Counted from the stretch's first letter, positions 1 through 9,055 are shown. The stretch is DNA of 44,487 nt from Acidobacteriota bacterium (GCA_019351975.1 JABBOG010000018.1:19462-63948), one strand, 5' to 3'. The notes: generated from the letters alone by a model not told the origin. Translations and numbers: made by a program.

Positions 1-30
1 TGGTGTATAGGTTGGGGAGGATAGAGTTGT

Positions 31-837
31 ATGAGATGTGTGTTAATGCTGGGGATGGCAGCGTGGAAGCTGTTGCCGCGGTGGCGCGGCGTGCATCTGG
101 ATACAGGCGCGCTGGGAGCGATGACCGTGTTTCAGCCGGTGGCGGCGTTCCACACGATGGATGTGGCGACGAAGGCGACTGGCGTGGTGATGCGGCCGGT
201 GGCGTTGTGGCTTGTGCCGCTAGCTATGGTGCTGTGGTGGCTGATGGGAGCGGTGGGAAGAAGCCTGGTGCTGCGGCGGTGGGATAGGGCGTTGCGTGCA
301 AGGCCGATGGCGCTGCTGGCGCTGGGCGGGCTGCGGATAGGGTTGCTGGCGGCGGTGTGGGCGGCGTGGGTTTGGATGATGTTGTGGGCCGGAAGGACGG
401 CAATCACGGGGCGCAGCGGTGATCCGAATGTGGTGCTGTACTGCACGATTGTGATCTGCGGAAGCCTGGCCTTGTATGTTTTGTGGGCGATCTTCAGCTG
501 GCCGTTTCAGTTGGCTCCGCTGCTGGCGATGGAGCGAAATCTGGGAGCAGGAGCGGCGCTGGGAGAGGCGCTGCGGAGCAGGTCTGCGCGCGGCAAGCTG
601 CTGGAGATCAACCTTGTGATGAACATCGTGAAGATCGCGGTGCTGGTGCTGGCGATGGTGTTCTCCGCGTCACCGCTTCCGTTTACGGAGGTAGCGACAC
701 AGACGTTTTTGAATACGTGGTGGTGCGGAGTGATTCTGCTGTACCTGGCGGCGCTGGATTATTTTCATGTGGTGCGGGCGGTGGCGTATCTGCGGATGTG
801 GAGGGCGTTGAGGCCAGAGGCAGTTTTGCTTCCTTGA
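31..837 (+). CDS. Multi-pass membrane protein of unknown function
   Basis: I do not recognise the family. The 268-residue product is dominated by hydrophobic stretches (around residues 57-75, 93-118, 134-155, 195-215 and 228-248), so it is probably an integral inner-membrane protein with about five to six helices. The stretch around residues 170-192 is charged and Arg-rich and is probably a cytoplasmic loop. The ATG at 31 is preceded by a strong Shine-Dalgarno sequence (GGGAGGA, 15-21) nine bases upstream, and an in-frame TAG at 22-24 rules out a longer protein, so the gene is complete. It runs in the same direction as guaA, whose GTG start lies 18 bases past its stop, so the two may share a transcript. 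The layout resembles poorly characterised YihY/DUF-type membrane proteins, but I could not assign it to any of them. Confidence 0.7.
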   Translation: MRCVLMLGMAAWKLLPRWRGVHLDTGALGAMTVFQPVAAFHTMDVATKATGVVMRPVALWLVPLAMVLWWLMGAVGRSLVLRRWDRALRARPMALLALGGLRIGLLAAVWAAWVWMMLWAGRTAITGRSGDPNVVLYCTIVICGSLALYVLWAIFSWPFQLAPLLAMERNLGAGAALGEALRSRSARGKLLEINLVMNIVKIAVLVLAMVFSASPLPFTEVATQTFLNTWWCGVILLYLAALDYFHVVRAVAYLRMWRALRPEAVLLP

Positions 838-855
838 GCGATTTACACTTGTAAC

Positions 856-2439
856 GTGGATACGATTGAAATGCCCGCCCTTGCCTCTTCGACGATTGTC
901 ATTCTGGATTTTGGATCGCAGTATACGCAGCTGATTGCTCGGCGGATTCGCGAGTTCAATGTGTTCTCGGTGGTGCTACCGTGCACGGTACCGCTGGAGC
1001 GGGTGCTGGCGCTGCAACCGGCGGGGATTGTGCTGTCTGGCGGCCCTTCGAGCGTGTACGACGATGCGGCACCGAAGGCCGATCCGAAGTTGCTGGAGCT
1101 GGGTCTGCCGATGCTTGGGATCTGCTACGGGCTGCAGTTTATGACGCACCATCTGGGCGGCAAGGTGGTGTCCGCGAATGCGCGCGAGTATGGGCACGCG
1201 GAGGTGCATGTGGAGGAGACCACAAAGCTCTTTCATGGCTTGCCGCAGACGCTTGAGGTGTGGATGTCGCACGGGGACCACGCGGAGAAGCTGGCGCCGG
1301 GGTTCAAGGTGACGGCTCGGACGGCGAATGCGATTGCGGCGATTGCGGACGAGTCGCGGAAGATGTGGGCGGTGCAGTTTCATCCGGAGGTGGCGCATAC
1401 GAAGCAGGGGATGGAGATGCTGCGGAACTTCGCGGTAGACATCTGCGGGGCGAAGCAGGACTGGACGCCGGAGCACTTTATTGCGACGACGGTGGCGAAG
1501 ATTCGGGAGCAGGTGGGGCCGACGGGACACGCGATCTGCGGGCTATCGGGCGGTGTGGATTCGAGCGTTGCGGCGGTACTGGTGGCGAAGGCGATCGGGG
1601 ACCGGCTGACGTGCATTTTTGTGAACAATGGCGTGCTGCGCAAGGATGAGTTCGCGAAGGTGCAGCAGACGATGCGCGATGAACTTCATCTGAATGTAGT
1701 CGCGGTGGATGCGTCGGAGAGATTTTTGAGTAAGCTTGCGGGGGTGACGGATCCGGAGAAGAAGCGGAAGGTGATCGGTAACGAGTTTATTGCGGTGTTC
1801 GATGATGAGGCTGCGAAGTTGCTTGCAGCCGAGGCTGCGGGCGAGTCTGTGGCGTGGCTGGTGCAGGGAACGCTGTATCCGGATGTGATTGAATCGTCCA
1901 GTGTTCATGGGCCCTCGCATGTGATCAAGAGCCACCATAATGTGGGTGGGTTGCCGGAGGACATGAAGCTGAAGCTGATTGAGCCGCTGCGTGATTTGTT
2001 CAAGGATGAGGTGCGGAGGATCGGGCGCGACCTGGAGATGCCGGAGGAGATTCTGGAGCGGCAGCCGTTTCCGGGGCCGGGGCTGGCGGTGCGGATTCTG
2101 GGTGAGGTGACGCCGGAGCGCGTGGCGATTTTGCAGGAGGCGGATGCGATTTGTACGGCGGAGATCAAGCGCGCCGGGTTGTACCGGAAGGTGTGGCAGA
2201 GCTTTGCGGTGCTGCTACCGGTGAAGAGTGTGGGCGTGATGGGCGATCAGCGGACCTATGCGTATACATGCGCGATTCGCGCGGTGGAGAGCGAGGACGG
2301 CATGACGGCGGACTGGGCGGCGCTGCCGTACGAGGTGCTGCGTGCGATTTCGAGCCGAATTGTGAGCGAGGTGCGGGGGATCAATCGCGTGGTGTATGAC
2401 ATTACGTCCAAGCCACCGGGAACGATTGAGTGGGAGTAA
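856..2439 (+). CDS. guaA: GMP synthase (glutamine-hydrolysing)
   Basis: It converts XMP, ATP and glutamine to GMP in cytosolic purine synthesis. The N-terminal class I glutamine amidotransferase domain has the nucleophile Cys90 in GICYGL and the His176/Glu178 pair in FHPEV. The ATP-pyrophosphatase domain opens with the P-loop SGGVDSS at 231-237. The C-terminal dimerisation domain ends in the family signature [10 protein letters not shown]. At 527 residues the length is normal (E. coli 525). The start used is the GTG at 856. An in-frame ATG at 871 would remove five residues; neither has a strong Shine-Dalgarno sequence, so the start is uncertain by 15 bases. guaB is not in the window. A small membrane-protein gene begins two bases after the stop. 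Confidence 0.97.
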   Translation: MDTIEMPALASSTIVILDFGSQYTQLIARRIREFNVFSVVLPCTVPLERVLALQPAGIVLSGGPSSVYDDAAPKADPKLLELGLPMLGICYGLQFMTHHLGGKVVSANAREYGHAEVHVEETTKLFHGLPQTLEVWMSHGDHAEKLAPGFKVTARTANAIAAIADESRKMWAVQFHPEVAHTKQGMEMLRNFAVDICGAKQDWTPEHFIATTVAKIREQVGPTGHAICGLSGGVDSSVAAVLVAKAIGDRLTCIFVNNGVLRKDEFAKVQQTMRDELHLNVVAVDASERFLSKLAGVTDPEKKRKVIGNEFIAVFDDEAAKLLAAEAAGESVAWLVQGTLYPDVIESSSVHGPSHVIKSHHNVGGLPEDMKLKLIEPLRDLFKDEVRRIGRDLEMPEEILERQPFPGPGLAVRILGEVTPERVAILQEADAICTAEIKRAGLYRKVWQSFAVLLPVKSVGVMGDQRTYAYTCAIRAVESEDGMTADWAALPYEVLRAISSRIVSEVRGINRVVYDITSKPPGTIEWE

Positions 2440-2441
2440 GA

Positions 2442-2651
2442 ATGCGAGTTGCGCTGCGCGTGATGCTACTGCTGCTGGTGGCTGCGGTCGTTGGGTGGAT
2501 GGCGGCTCGTGGTGTGATGCACCATGCGGCGAACGCGGGAGCGATGGAGCCGGAAGTGCGGCTTTCGGGAGAGATGGCAGGGCTGTTTGCAGGGGGTGCT
2601 GCGGCGCTGTTGGCGGGCATTGCGATGGTGTGGCTGCGCAAGAAATCCTAA
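2442..2651 (+). CDS. Small two-helix membrane protein
   Basis: This 69-residue protein has two hydrophobic segments (about residues 6-22 and 46-63), separated by a short loop containing His-His and several acidic residues, and ends in RKKS. That suggests a hairpin in the membrane with a basic cytoplasmic tail. The ATG lies two bases after the guaA stop, and the end of guaA supplies a GGGAG ribosome-binding sequence, so the gene is probably translated from the guaA message. A GTG at 2430 in the same frame would overlap guaA and is less likely. I do not recognise a family. The gene may be real because the frame is open, the spacing is tight and the hydrophobic pattern is coherent, but a chance ORF in GC-rich DNA cannot be excluded. 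Confidence 0.55.
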   Translation: MRVALRVMLLLLVAAVVGWMAARGVMHHAANAGAMEPEVRLSGEMAGLFAGGAAALLAGIAMVWLRKKS

Positions 2652-2710
2652 GCGGCTGGACGACGTAGACGACGAGGATAGACCTGCGGACATCTTGCGG
2701 AGGGTTAGCC

Positions 2711-3415
2711 TCAGGTGTAGATGCGTTTGCCGAAGATGGCGGTGCCGATGCGAACGGTGGTTGAGCCTTCTTCGATGGCGACGGTAAAGTCGTTGGACAT
2801 GCCCATGGAGAGCTCGGTGAGAGAGGGGCAGAGGTGTTGATTTTCGTCGCGCAGACGACGCAGGGTTTGGAAAAAGGGGCGAGCGGATTCAGGGCTTTCG
2901 GAAAAAGGTGGGACGGTCATAAGACCGCGGATGTTGAGGTTCTGGAGGGGTTGGATTGCGGCGAGGAGCGAGGAAAGTTCGGTGGGGTCGATGCCGTGTT
3001 TGCTGTCCTCATGGGAAAGCTTGACTTCGATGAGGATGTTGAGGGTTTTGCTGAGGGACTGGGCGGCGGTGTTGAGGCGCTCGGCAGTCTTGAGAGAGTC
3101 GAGTGTATCGATGGTGTCGAAGATCTCGGCGGCCTTGGACGTCTTATTATTTTGCAGCGGGCCGATGAGATGGACGCACGGAGGTGTCTCGGACGGGGTG
3201 AAGATCTGGGCGAGTTGGAGACGCTTCGATTGCCACTCCTGGACGCGGTTTTCGCCAAACAGGCGGTGGCCGGCGGAATAGGCTTCGAGGAGCGCATCGG
3301 CGGGCTGGACTTTGCTAACGGCCATGAGAGCAACAGCTTGAGGATTGCGATGGACACGCGCGCAGGCGTCGGCGATTTCGTTTTGCAAGCGATGCAGGTT
3401 TTCGGAGATAGACAT
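2711..3415 (-). CDS. YggS/PROSC-family pyridoxal-phosphate homeostasis protein
   Basis: It belongs to the PLP-binding alanine-racemase-like fold-type III family (YggS, YlmE, human PLPBP), which buffers intracellular pyridoxal phosphate and has no proven catalytic reaction. The 234-residue length is standard. Lys35 in the AVSKVQPA motif is the expected Schiff-base lysine. FGENRVQEW, HLIGPLQNNK, GLMTVPP and LSMGMSNDF are the usual family blocks, and the C-terminal VRIGTAIFG binds the cofactor phosphate. The start ATG at 3413-3415 opens the family's normal N-terminus, but its upstream ribosome-binding site is weak. In many bacteria this gene sits with division or pilus genes; here it stands alone, divergent from the outer-membrane protein at 3658. 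The intervening 240 bases must hold both promoters. Confidence 0.92.
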   Translation of the reverse strand: MSISENLHRLQNEIADACARVHRNPQAVALMAVSKVQPADALLEAYSAGHRLFGENRVQEWQSKRLQLAQIFTPSETPPCVHLIGPLQNNKTSKAAEIFDTIDTLDSLKTAERLNTAAQSLSKTLNILIEVKLSHEDSKHGIDPTELSSLLAAIQPLQNLNIRGLMTVPPFSESPESARPFFQTLRRLRDENQHLCPSLTELSMGMSNDFTVAIEEGSTTVRIGTAIFGKRIYT

Positions 3416-3657
3416 ATTGATTCAAGTGTAGGCGCGATTGTTGCGGTGGCATACGGTCGGACTTTCATGGAATCGAATGGAGCGGTAACGTCGGCACGCA
3501 ATCTTGCATCCAGTTTGTACAAATCCTCGTCATATAAGTGCTAAGGAAGAAGAAATTCAACCTGCTGCAAAAGAGGTCATGGTTTAGGTAGTCCGAGGAT
3601 AGTTCAACGGAAGTGCCGATATTCAGGAAGAGCGAATCATTTATCAGGAGTCAAACG

Positions 3658-4758
3658 ATGCATAGAATTGTCAATCTATCCGATCATGGACGCCGCAGTC
3701 CGAGCGGCTTTTACAGTTTCGCGCAGCGCGCGGCGACGCTTGTTGCGATGTTGGGCGCTGGAGTCGCGGTCATGGGAGCTCAGACGCCGGTCGCTGCAAC
3801 GACGCAGACGGGCCTGCAGCAGAATAGCGCTCAGGTGCGCCCGCTGGTGGATTTCAAGGTTCCGGCCGGGGGTGCTTTGTTTTCAACGAGTGCGAGTGAG
3901 GATGATGCTTCATCAGAGGCGTCCGTGGTTTCTCCTCTGCCAGATTTTGCAGGTATGGTGCCCTATGCGGGAGGGCGTCAACAGGCAAACCGTGCGCGGT
4001 ACCGGTCCGGGTTTACCAATGATGATGGGTCGAACAAGCTTATGGGTTATGTCGGCGCGGGTGCTGGAGTACCTGTGGGTTGGACAGATAAATACTGGAC
4101 GCCGGGATACGCGATACAGGCTGGTGGCGGGTGGCAGTTCAGCAAGAAGTTTGCGGTGCCGATCGAGTTTGATTTCGATCACTTTGGGTTGACCTCAGGG
4201 AATTTACAGAACCAGACGACGGTGTATGACAAGTTGTTTGGGAAGGGCGCTGTGCGGGGCATTCTGGATGGCGGCAGCCATGTGATGTCGTTATCGATTG
4301 ATCCGACATACAGCTTCCGTACGAATGATGCGCTGGGGGCGTATGTGGTTGGCGGTGTGGGTTTCTACCACAAGATTACTGACTTCAACGTGCCGTCGCT
4401 GGCTTCGTTCTGCGGTGGTGGTTATGGCGTTGGCGGCTACGGTTACGGCTACGGAGGGTTTGGCTACGGCGGCTACGGCTATGGAGGTTGCGGCACGTAC
4501 GTAGCGAATCAGTCGATTGATAAGTACACGTCCAATGCTCCAGGATTCAATGGCGGCGTAGGTGTGACGTATCGCTTCTCACGCTTCTCTCATGAGCAGC
4601 TTTATGCTGAGATGCGCTACGTGTTTGTCGATGATTCGTATCGGCCTGGAATCACGATCTACAACGACAATACGATTACTGCGACGACCACCAACTTCTA
4701 TCCGGCGAATAGCGAGCACACGGGCTATTTCCCGTTCAAGGTTGGTATTCGGTTTTAG
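3658..4758 (+). CDS. Outer-membrane beta-barrel protein with Gly/Tyr-rich loop
   Basis: The 366-residue exported protein has a long N-terminus, with a hydrophobic signal core near residues 25-42 and a likely cleavage after MGAQ or VAA. From about residue 125 on, the sequence alternates short amphipathic strands with Gly/Asn/Asp turns (YVGAGAGVPVGW, GGGWQFSKKFAVPIEFDFDHFG, YVVGGVGFYHK), and it ends in an aromatic residue (KVGIRF), as expected for an outer-membrane barrel inserted by BamA. A Gly/Tyr repeat bounded by Cys252 and Cys278 interrupts the barrel. The start ATG at 3658 has AGGAG seven bases upstream; an in-frame GTG at 3613 lacks this. A strong terminator follows. It resembles OmpA-like/porin-like barrels, but the function is unknown. 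Confidence 0.75.
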   Translation: MHRIVNLSDHGRRSPSGFYSFAQRAATLVAMLGAGVAVMGAQTPVAATTQTGLQQNSAQVRPLVDFKVPAGGALFSTSASEDDASSEASVVSPLPDFAGMVPYAGGRQQANRARYRSGFTNDDGSNKLMGYVGAGAGVPVGWTDKYWTPGYAIQAGGGWQFSKKFAVPIEFDFDHFGLTSGNLQNQTTVYDKLFGKGAVRGILDGGSHVMSLSIDPTYSFRTNDALGAYVVGGVGFYHKITDFNVPSLASFCGGGYGVGGYGYGYGGFGYGGYGYGGCGTYVANQSIDKYTSNAPGFNGGVGVTYRFSRFSHEQLYAEMRYVFVDDSYRPGITIYNDNTITATTTNFYPANSEHTGYFPFKVGIRF

Positions 4759-4781
4759 CGAGATGCAAAGCTGGTAGAAAG

Positions 4782-4808
4782 GGAGTCCGCGCTATGCGGG
4801 CTCCTTTT
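4782..4808 (+). terminator. Rho-independent terminator of the outer-membrane protein gene
   Basis: A nine-base-pair stem (4782-4790 with 4796-4804, one G-T wobble) closes a five-base loop and is followed directly by TTTT. It lies 23 bases after the stop at 4758. Convergent transcription from the glycosyltransferase on the other strand ends nearby, but the T-run serves the + strand. Confidence 0.85.
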
Positions 4809-4888
4809 GCTTGCGCAAGATACCTGTGGAGGATATCTGAAGAGTGAAACAGAACACACCGCAAGATTCATGCCGGTTGGCTGTTTGA

Positions 4889-6511
4889 TTAGATGCCCAT
4901 GGGATAGGGCTTTTCGTGGAGGCCTTCGCCTTGGGAGCTTCGGCGCTCGAAGAGGCCTTGAAAGATGCTGAGCAGGCCGGTGTACCAGTAGCCGAGGACG
5001 AAGAGAAGAAGGAACGGCACCGTGAAGTAGTTTTCGGTGGTGATGGCGTACCAGACGGTGGCGGCAAAATAGCAGCCGATGGCGAGTTCGATCCAGGGAA
5101 TGATGCCGAGTCGCTTGCGGTATTTTTTTGCGTGGGACTTTTCACCTTTCTTCTGGACGGCATATTTTGGCGTGCGGGCGAAGGCGGTCTTGATGCCGAG
5201 GAGGGCTTCCATGACGGCCTTGGTGTTGGTGATGGTGAGGCCAACGCCGAGTGCCATGAGGAACGGCAGATAGAGGAAGGTCTTGTACCAGCTGCGGGGG
5301 AAGAGCTCCTTCTGGCTGACGAGATAAAAGCTGGAGACGGACATGGTGGAGGCCATGAAGAGAGGCAGGTCGATGAGCAGCATCTGCAGCGGCCCCTGCC
5401 AGGAGCGGATGATCATGGCGGGCATGAGGAGCACGGAGAGCACGATCATGAGCGGGTAGCTAATGTTGGCGGTAAGGTGATACCAGGCTTCGAGCTTCTG
5501 ATGCTTGGAGATGTTGGAGCGCAGGATGCCGGGGAGGCTCTTTTTGCCGACCTGAATGAGGCCCTTGGCCCAGCGCGCCTGCTGAGTTTTGAAGGCTGTC
5601 ATCTCTATGGGCAGCTCGGCGGGGCACTCGACATCCTGAAGGTATTTGAACTTCCAGCCTTTGAGCTGGGCTCGGTAGCTGAGGTCGGTGTCTTCAGTGA
5701 GGGTATCGTGCTCCCATCCCCCGGCTTCGTCGATGGCCTGACGACGCCACATGCCGGCGGTGCCGTTGAAGTTGAAGAAGACGCCGGCGCGAGAGCGGCC
5801 ACCGTGCTCGAGGACGAAGTGGCCGTCGAGGAGGATGGCTTCGACCTGGGTGAGGAAGCTGTAGTTGCGGTTGAGGTGCGTCCAGCGGGTTTGGACCATG
5901 CCGACGCCGGGTTCGGCGAAGTGATGGACGACTTTGCGGAGCCAGTCGGGGGGAGGGACGAAGTCGGCGTCGAAGATGGCGATGAGCTCGCCGCGGGAGG
6001 AGCGGAGACCCTCTTCGAGGGCTCCGGCTTTGAATCCGTGGCGGTTCGTGCGATGAAGGTAAAAGACGGGTTGTGGAGCGAGGCCCTGAGTTCCGGCAGC
6101 GAAGCGGGCGACCATGGCGGAGGCGACGCTGACGGTTTCGTCGGTGGAGTCGTCGAGGAGCTGGATTTCGAAGCGGTCGCGTGGGTAGTCGAGGCGGCAG
6201 CAGGCATCCATGAGACGCTGTATGACGAACTGTTCGTTGTAGATGGGAAGCTGGATGGTGACGAAGGGGAGTTCGTCTTCCGCGAAGGTGGCTGCGGGCT
6301 GATCGGAGTGGGCTTCGTTGCGCTTGTTGCGGTAGTAGAGCCAGACGAGCTGATAGCGGTGGAGGCCGTAAAAGGCGAGGATGAGCATCACCAGAAAGTA
6401 GGGGACGAGAAGGCTGACGTCGAAGGCGTTCCAGCGATAGGCGTTGCGGAAGGTGTGATCCGCGTAGTGGGTCTTCCAATAATGGCCCAGGCCGCGCGAG
6501 GTGATGAGCAT
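4889..6511 (-). CDS. Processive family-2 glycosyltransferase (cellulose/mannan synthase-like)
   Basis: This is a membrane-bound inverting glycosyltransferase that should polymerise a beta-linked polysaccharide from a nucleotide sugar; the sugar cannot be told from sequence. The 540-residue protein has an N-terminal transmembrane segment (about 31-50) and a cytosolic GT-A domain with DDS at 120-122, the metal-binding DAD at 181-183, the catalytic-base TED at 272-274 and the acceptor-site QQARW at 310-314. At least four C-terminal membrane segments follow between about 345 and 525. The QxxRW motif marks the processive cellulose/mannan/hyaluronan synthase group. There is no PilZ domain and there are no bcs neighbours. 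The start ATG at 6509-6511 fits the family N-terminus. It lies 126 bases downstream of the MqnC-like gene, in the same direction, so co-transcription is possible. Confidence 0.85.
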   Translation of the reverse strand: MLITSRGLGHYWKTHYADHTFRNAYRWNAFDVSLLVPYFLVMLILAFYGLHRYQLVWLYYRNKRNEAHSDQPAATFAEDELPFVTIQLPIYNEQFVIQRLMDACCRLDYPRDRFEIQLLDDSTDETVSVASAMVARFAAGTQGLAPQPVFYLHRTNRHGFKAGALEEGLRSSRGELIAIFDADFVPPPDWLRKVVHHFAEPGVGMVQTRWTHLNRNYSFLTQVEAILLDGHFVLEHGGRSRAGVFFNFNGTAGMWRRQAIDEAGGWEHDTLTEDTDLSYRAQLKGWKFKYLQDVECPAELPIEMTAFKTQQARWAKGLIQVGKKSLPGILRSNISKHQKLEAWYHLTANISYPLMIVLSVLLMPAMIIRSWQGPLQMLLIDLPLFMASTMSVSSFYLVSQKELFPRSWYKTFLYLPFLMALGVGLTITNTKAVMEALLGIKTAFARTPKYAVQKKGEKSHAKKYRKRLGIIPWIELAIGCYFAATVWYAITTENYFTVPFLLLFVLGYWYTGLLSIFQGLFERRSSQGEGLHEKPYPMGI

Positions 6512-6637
6512 GGCGAGCGCATTGAGTTGGCTTAGCAGGGAACTCTCCGGACGTGACGTTGCTGTCGATTTTACGCGATGTTAACTGATTCTTCAGATCG
6601 AGATCGGGCTGTGCGGGTTGCCGCTGGCGCTGCGAGG

Positions 6638-7585
6638 CTAGTTCAGAAACATGGTGCGGTAGAGCGCGTCTCGCTGAACGGGCTTGAAGCCGGCTTCGCG
6701 GATGATGCGGCGAAGCTCTTCTTCGGTGGCACCGCCGGGCTTGTTGAGATGATCTTCGAGGAGCGCGGTGCCGACGTCGTTGGCGCCGAAACGGAGGCTC
6801 ATCTGGAGGACCTTGAGACCTTGCGTCGGCCAGGAGGCTTGCAGGCTGGGGATGTTGTCGAGGTAGAGGCGACTGACGGCGAGGGTCGTGAGGTACTCGA
6901 CGGCGGTGGGCTCGGAGGTATTGGGCGGGAGGATGGCAACGCCTGAGTGTGCTGTCAGCGGCGTGAAGGCGGTAAAGCCGCCGGTTTCCTGCTGCAGGGA
7001 GCGGAGGATTTCGAGATGGTCGATGCGATCGGTGATGGTCTCGCCGACGCCGAAGATCATGGTCGCCTTGGTGGGCAGACCTAGCTGATGGGCGGTGCGG
7101 TGGACGTCGACCCACTCTGCGGTGGTACATCTTTCGGGGACGGCGCGCTTGCGGATCTCGTCATTGAAGATGACGGCGGAACCGGCGATCGAATCGAGGC
7201 CGGCATCGCGAAGGCGGGCGATGATGTCGCGCAGCGAGAGGTGCGATGCAGCTACGAGCTTGAGAATCTGCGTGGCCGATACGCCGTGCAGCTGAGTTTC
7301 TGGAAAGCGCTGCTTCAAACCTTTGAAGATCGACTCGTAGTGGTCGAGGGTGACCTGCTGCGGAAGGGTGTCTGAGAGGAGCAGGCCAGTCGCGCCCATG
7401 TCTATAGACTTGCGGGCGCTGGCGCAGGCTTTTTCGAGATCTGAGCAGTCGACGAGGCGGGCGATAGTGTAGGTGACGACGTTTTCGGGGTGGAGAGAGC
7501 GGCGGAGGGCGTCGGCCTCCATGCCGATGCCGATGAGGTCGTCGGAGGCGAAGCAGTCAAGGGCTTGCTGGCGTGTGATACCCAT
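6638..7585 (-). CDS. MqnC-like protein lacking the radical-SAM cluster segment
   Basis: The 315-residue protein aligns along almost its full length with dehypoxanthine futalosine cyclase MqnC of the menaquinone futalosine pathway: HPENVVTYTIAR at 32-43, then LKQRFP, LHGVSATQI, LRDAGLDSI, QETGGFTAF, LDNIPSLQASW, FGANDVGT and AGFKPVQRDALYR. In genuine MqnC, TFxVxR is followed at once by INYTNVC and the CxxxCxxC cluster motif. Here R43 runs straight into LVDCSDLEKAC, so roughly 25-30 residues, including all three cluster cysteines, are absent. The later QGG SAM-contact motif is also replaced, by SDTLPQ (71-76). The nucleotide reading is clean, with no frameshift. It should not perform radical-SAM chemistry. 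It starts nine bases after the hemY stop, so it is part of the heme operon. Its role is unknown. Confidence 0.85.
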   Translation of the reverse strand: MGITRQQALDCFASDDLIGIGMEADALRRSLHPENVVTYTIARLVDCSDLEKACASARKSIDMGATGLLLSDTLPQQVTLDHYESIFKGLKQRFPETQLHGVSATQILKLVAASHLSLRDIIARLRDAGLDSIAGSAVIFNDEIRKRAVPERCTTAEWVDVHRTAHQLGLPTKATMIFGVGETITDRIDHLEILRSLQQETGGFTAFTPLTAHSGVAILPPNTSEPTAVEYLTTLAVSRLYLDNIPSLQASWPTQGLKVLQMSLRFGANDVGTALLEDHLNKPGGATEEELRRIIREAGFKPVQRDALYRTMFLN

Positions 7586-7594
7586 GGAGCGATT

Positions 7595-9055
7595 TTATCC
7601 TTTGGCCGGAACGAGGGAGCGGACGGCGGAGCGGGCGTCGCGGATGAGGTCGGGAAGGCCGACGCCGCGGTAGCCGTTGCCGAGGAGGGTGAGGCCGCCG
7701 AGGGCGCGGATGTGGTCGTCGAGCTGGGCGATGCGATCGGCGTGGCCGACCTCGTATTGGGGGAGACTGCGGGGCCAGCGCTCGACGGCGGTGAGGCAAG
7801 GGTCGGGTTGGGGGAGAGGGCCGAGGATGTTGTCGAGCTGAGCGAAGGCGGCGGCGGCAATGGCGGCGTCGGTTTGCGGGGCAAGGAAGTCGGCGCTGGG
7901 ACCTCCGAAGAAGACGCGGAGGATGCGTGCACCCGGGGGCGCGCGGTGGGGGAATTTTTGATCGACGAAGGTGGTTGCGAGGAGCTGGTGGTGGGGGTTT
8001 GAAGCGCCGGACTGAGGGACGAGAAAGCCGAAGCCGGGAGGCACGGTGAAGGCGGATGCAGTGCTCGCCGGCCAGCAGAGGGCGGCGAGCACTGCGGAGC
8101 TGGCGGTCTGCGGGATAAGGCCGGGGATGGAGGCGTCGCGCGGCGCTAGGAGGGTACGCGTGGCGTCGATGGGCGTGGCAAGGAAGATGTGGTGGAAGTG
8201 GCGCTTGCTCTTGCCGGGCCTACCTTTGACGGCGGGCGTGGAGGTGCGGAGGCACCAGGTATTGCCTTCGCGCTTGATGGAGAGAGCGGGGTGGTTGCGG
8301 TGGATGCGTTCTGGAGGAAGTTGGGCTGTGATGGCTTCGATGAGCGAGCCGAGGCCGTGGCGCAGGGTGGTGAAGATGGGCTGCTGAGGTTTGTTTCCGC
8401 GCGCAAGTGCCTTGGCTTGAAGGGCTGCGATGAGCGAGCCATGCTCGCGCTCCATGGCGACGAAGGCGGGCATAACGGAGTTGACGCTAAGGAGGTTGAC
8501 GTCGCCGCCGAAGACGCCGGAGAGAAGTGGGGCACCGATCTTCTGGAGGACTTCGTCGCCGAAGTGGCGGCGGACGAAGGTGGCGACGGACTCGTCGGAG
8601 GTGTGGGCGGAGGATCTAAGTTGTTCAGCGCGCGTGAGTTCGGCGGCGTAGGCGGAGCGGGCTTCGGTGCTGAAGAGAGGCGAGTGTTCGAGGGAGGCGA
8701 GATCTTCGGGGACCATCATACGCATGCCGTCGGGCATGGGGAGGAGATGGTTGTCGATGAGGATATAGGTCTTGCGGGTGGCGTCGTTGCTGTAGATGAG
8801 CTGCTGTTCCAGGCCGAGTTCGATCGCGAGGTCGCGCGCCCAGGGTTTTTCGGAGACCCAGCCGTCGGGACCGCCTTCGAGGACGAATTCGCCGTCGTTC
8901 GTGGTTTTGCGGGCGGTCTTAACGGTACCGCCGACGCGATTACTGGCTTCGTAGAGCTGCCAGTCGAGGTCGGCACCGCGCTTGCGTGCGAGCTCCAGCT
9001 CATAGGCCGCGGAAAGGCCGGCGATGCCTGCTCCGACGATGGCGAAGCGCTTCAT
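7595..9055 (-). CDS. hemY: Protoporphyrinogen/coproporphyrinogen oxidase
   Basis: This oxygen-dependent FAD flavoprotein oxidises a porphyrinogen to the aromatic porphyrin in late heme synthesis. The 486-residue product starts with the FAD-binding Rossmann motif GAGIAGLSAAYEL and continues with NRVGGTVKT and EGGPDGWVSEKP. The middle has GVFGGDVNLLSV, and the C-terminus has the second FAD motif GGLTLLGNGYRGVGLPD, all typical of HemY/CgoX. The true start is the ATG at 9053-9055. The frame stays open far upstream, but that part is only the shadow of hemH. The start overlaps the hemH stop as ATGA, so translation is probably coupled. Whether it works on protoporphyrinogen or coproporphyrinogen depends on whether the genome has hemQ/chdC, which is not in the window. 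Confidence 0.93.
   Translation of the reverse strand: MKRFAIVGAGIAGLSAAYELELARKRGADLDWQLYEASNRVGGTVKTARKTTNDGEFVLEGGPDGWVSEKPWARDLAIELGLEQQLIYSNDATRKTYILIDNHLLPMPDGMRMMVPEDLASLEHSPLFSTEARSAYAAELTRAEQLRSSAHTSDESVATFVRRHFGDEVLQKIGAPLLSGVFGGDVNLLSVNSVMPAFVAMEREHGSLIAALQAKALARGNKPQQPIFTTLRHGLGSLIEAITAQLPPERIHRNHPALSIKREGNTWCLRTSTPAVKGRPGKSKRHFHHIFLATPIDATRTLLAPRDASIPGLIPQTASSAVLAALCWPASTASAFTVPPGFGFLVPQSGASNPHHQLLATTFVDQKFPHRAPPGARILRVFFGGPSADFLAPQTDAAIAAAAFAQLDNILGPLPQPDPCLTAVERWPRSLPQYEVGHADRIAQLDDHIRALGGLTLLGNGYRGVGLPDLIRDARSAVRSLVPAKG

Noticed and set aside
856-870. Purine riboswitch upstream of guaA
   Set aside because: Only 18 bases separate guaA from the preceding gene, too few for an aptamer.
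4916-6535. A 539-codon open frame on the + strand opposite the glycosyltransferase
   Set aside because: It is the antisense shadow of a GC-rich gene: Glu/Asp/Gly/Val-rich, no domain, and the minus-strand frame has complete GT-A motifs.
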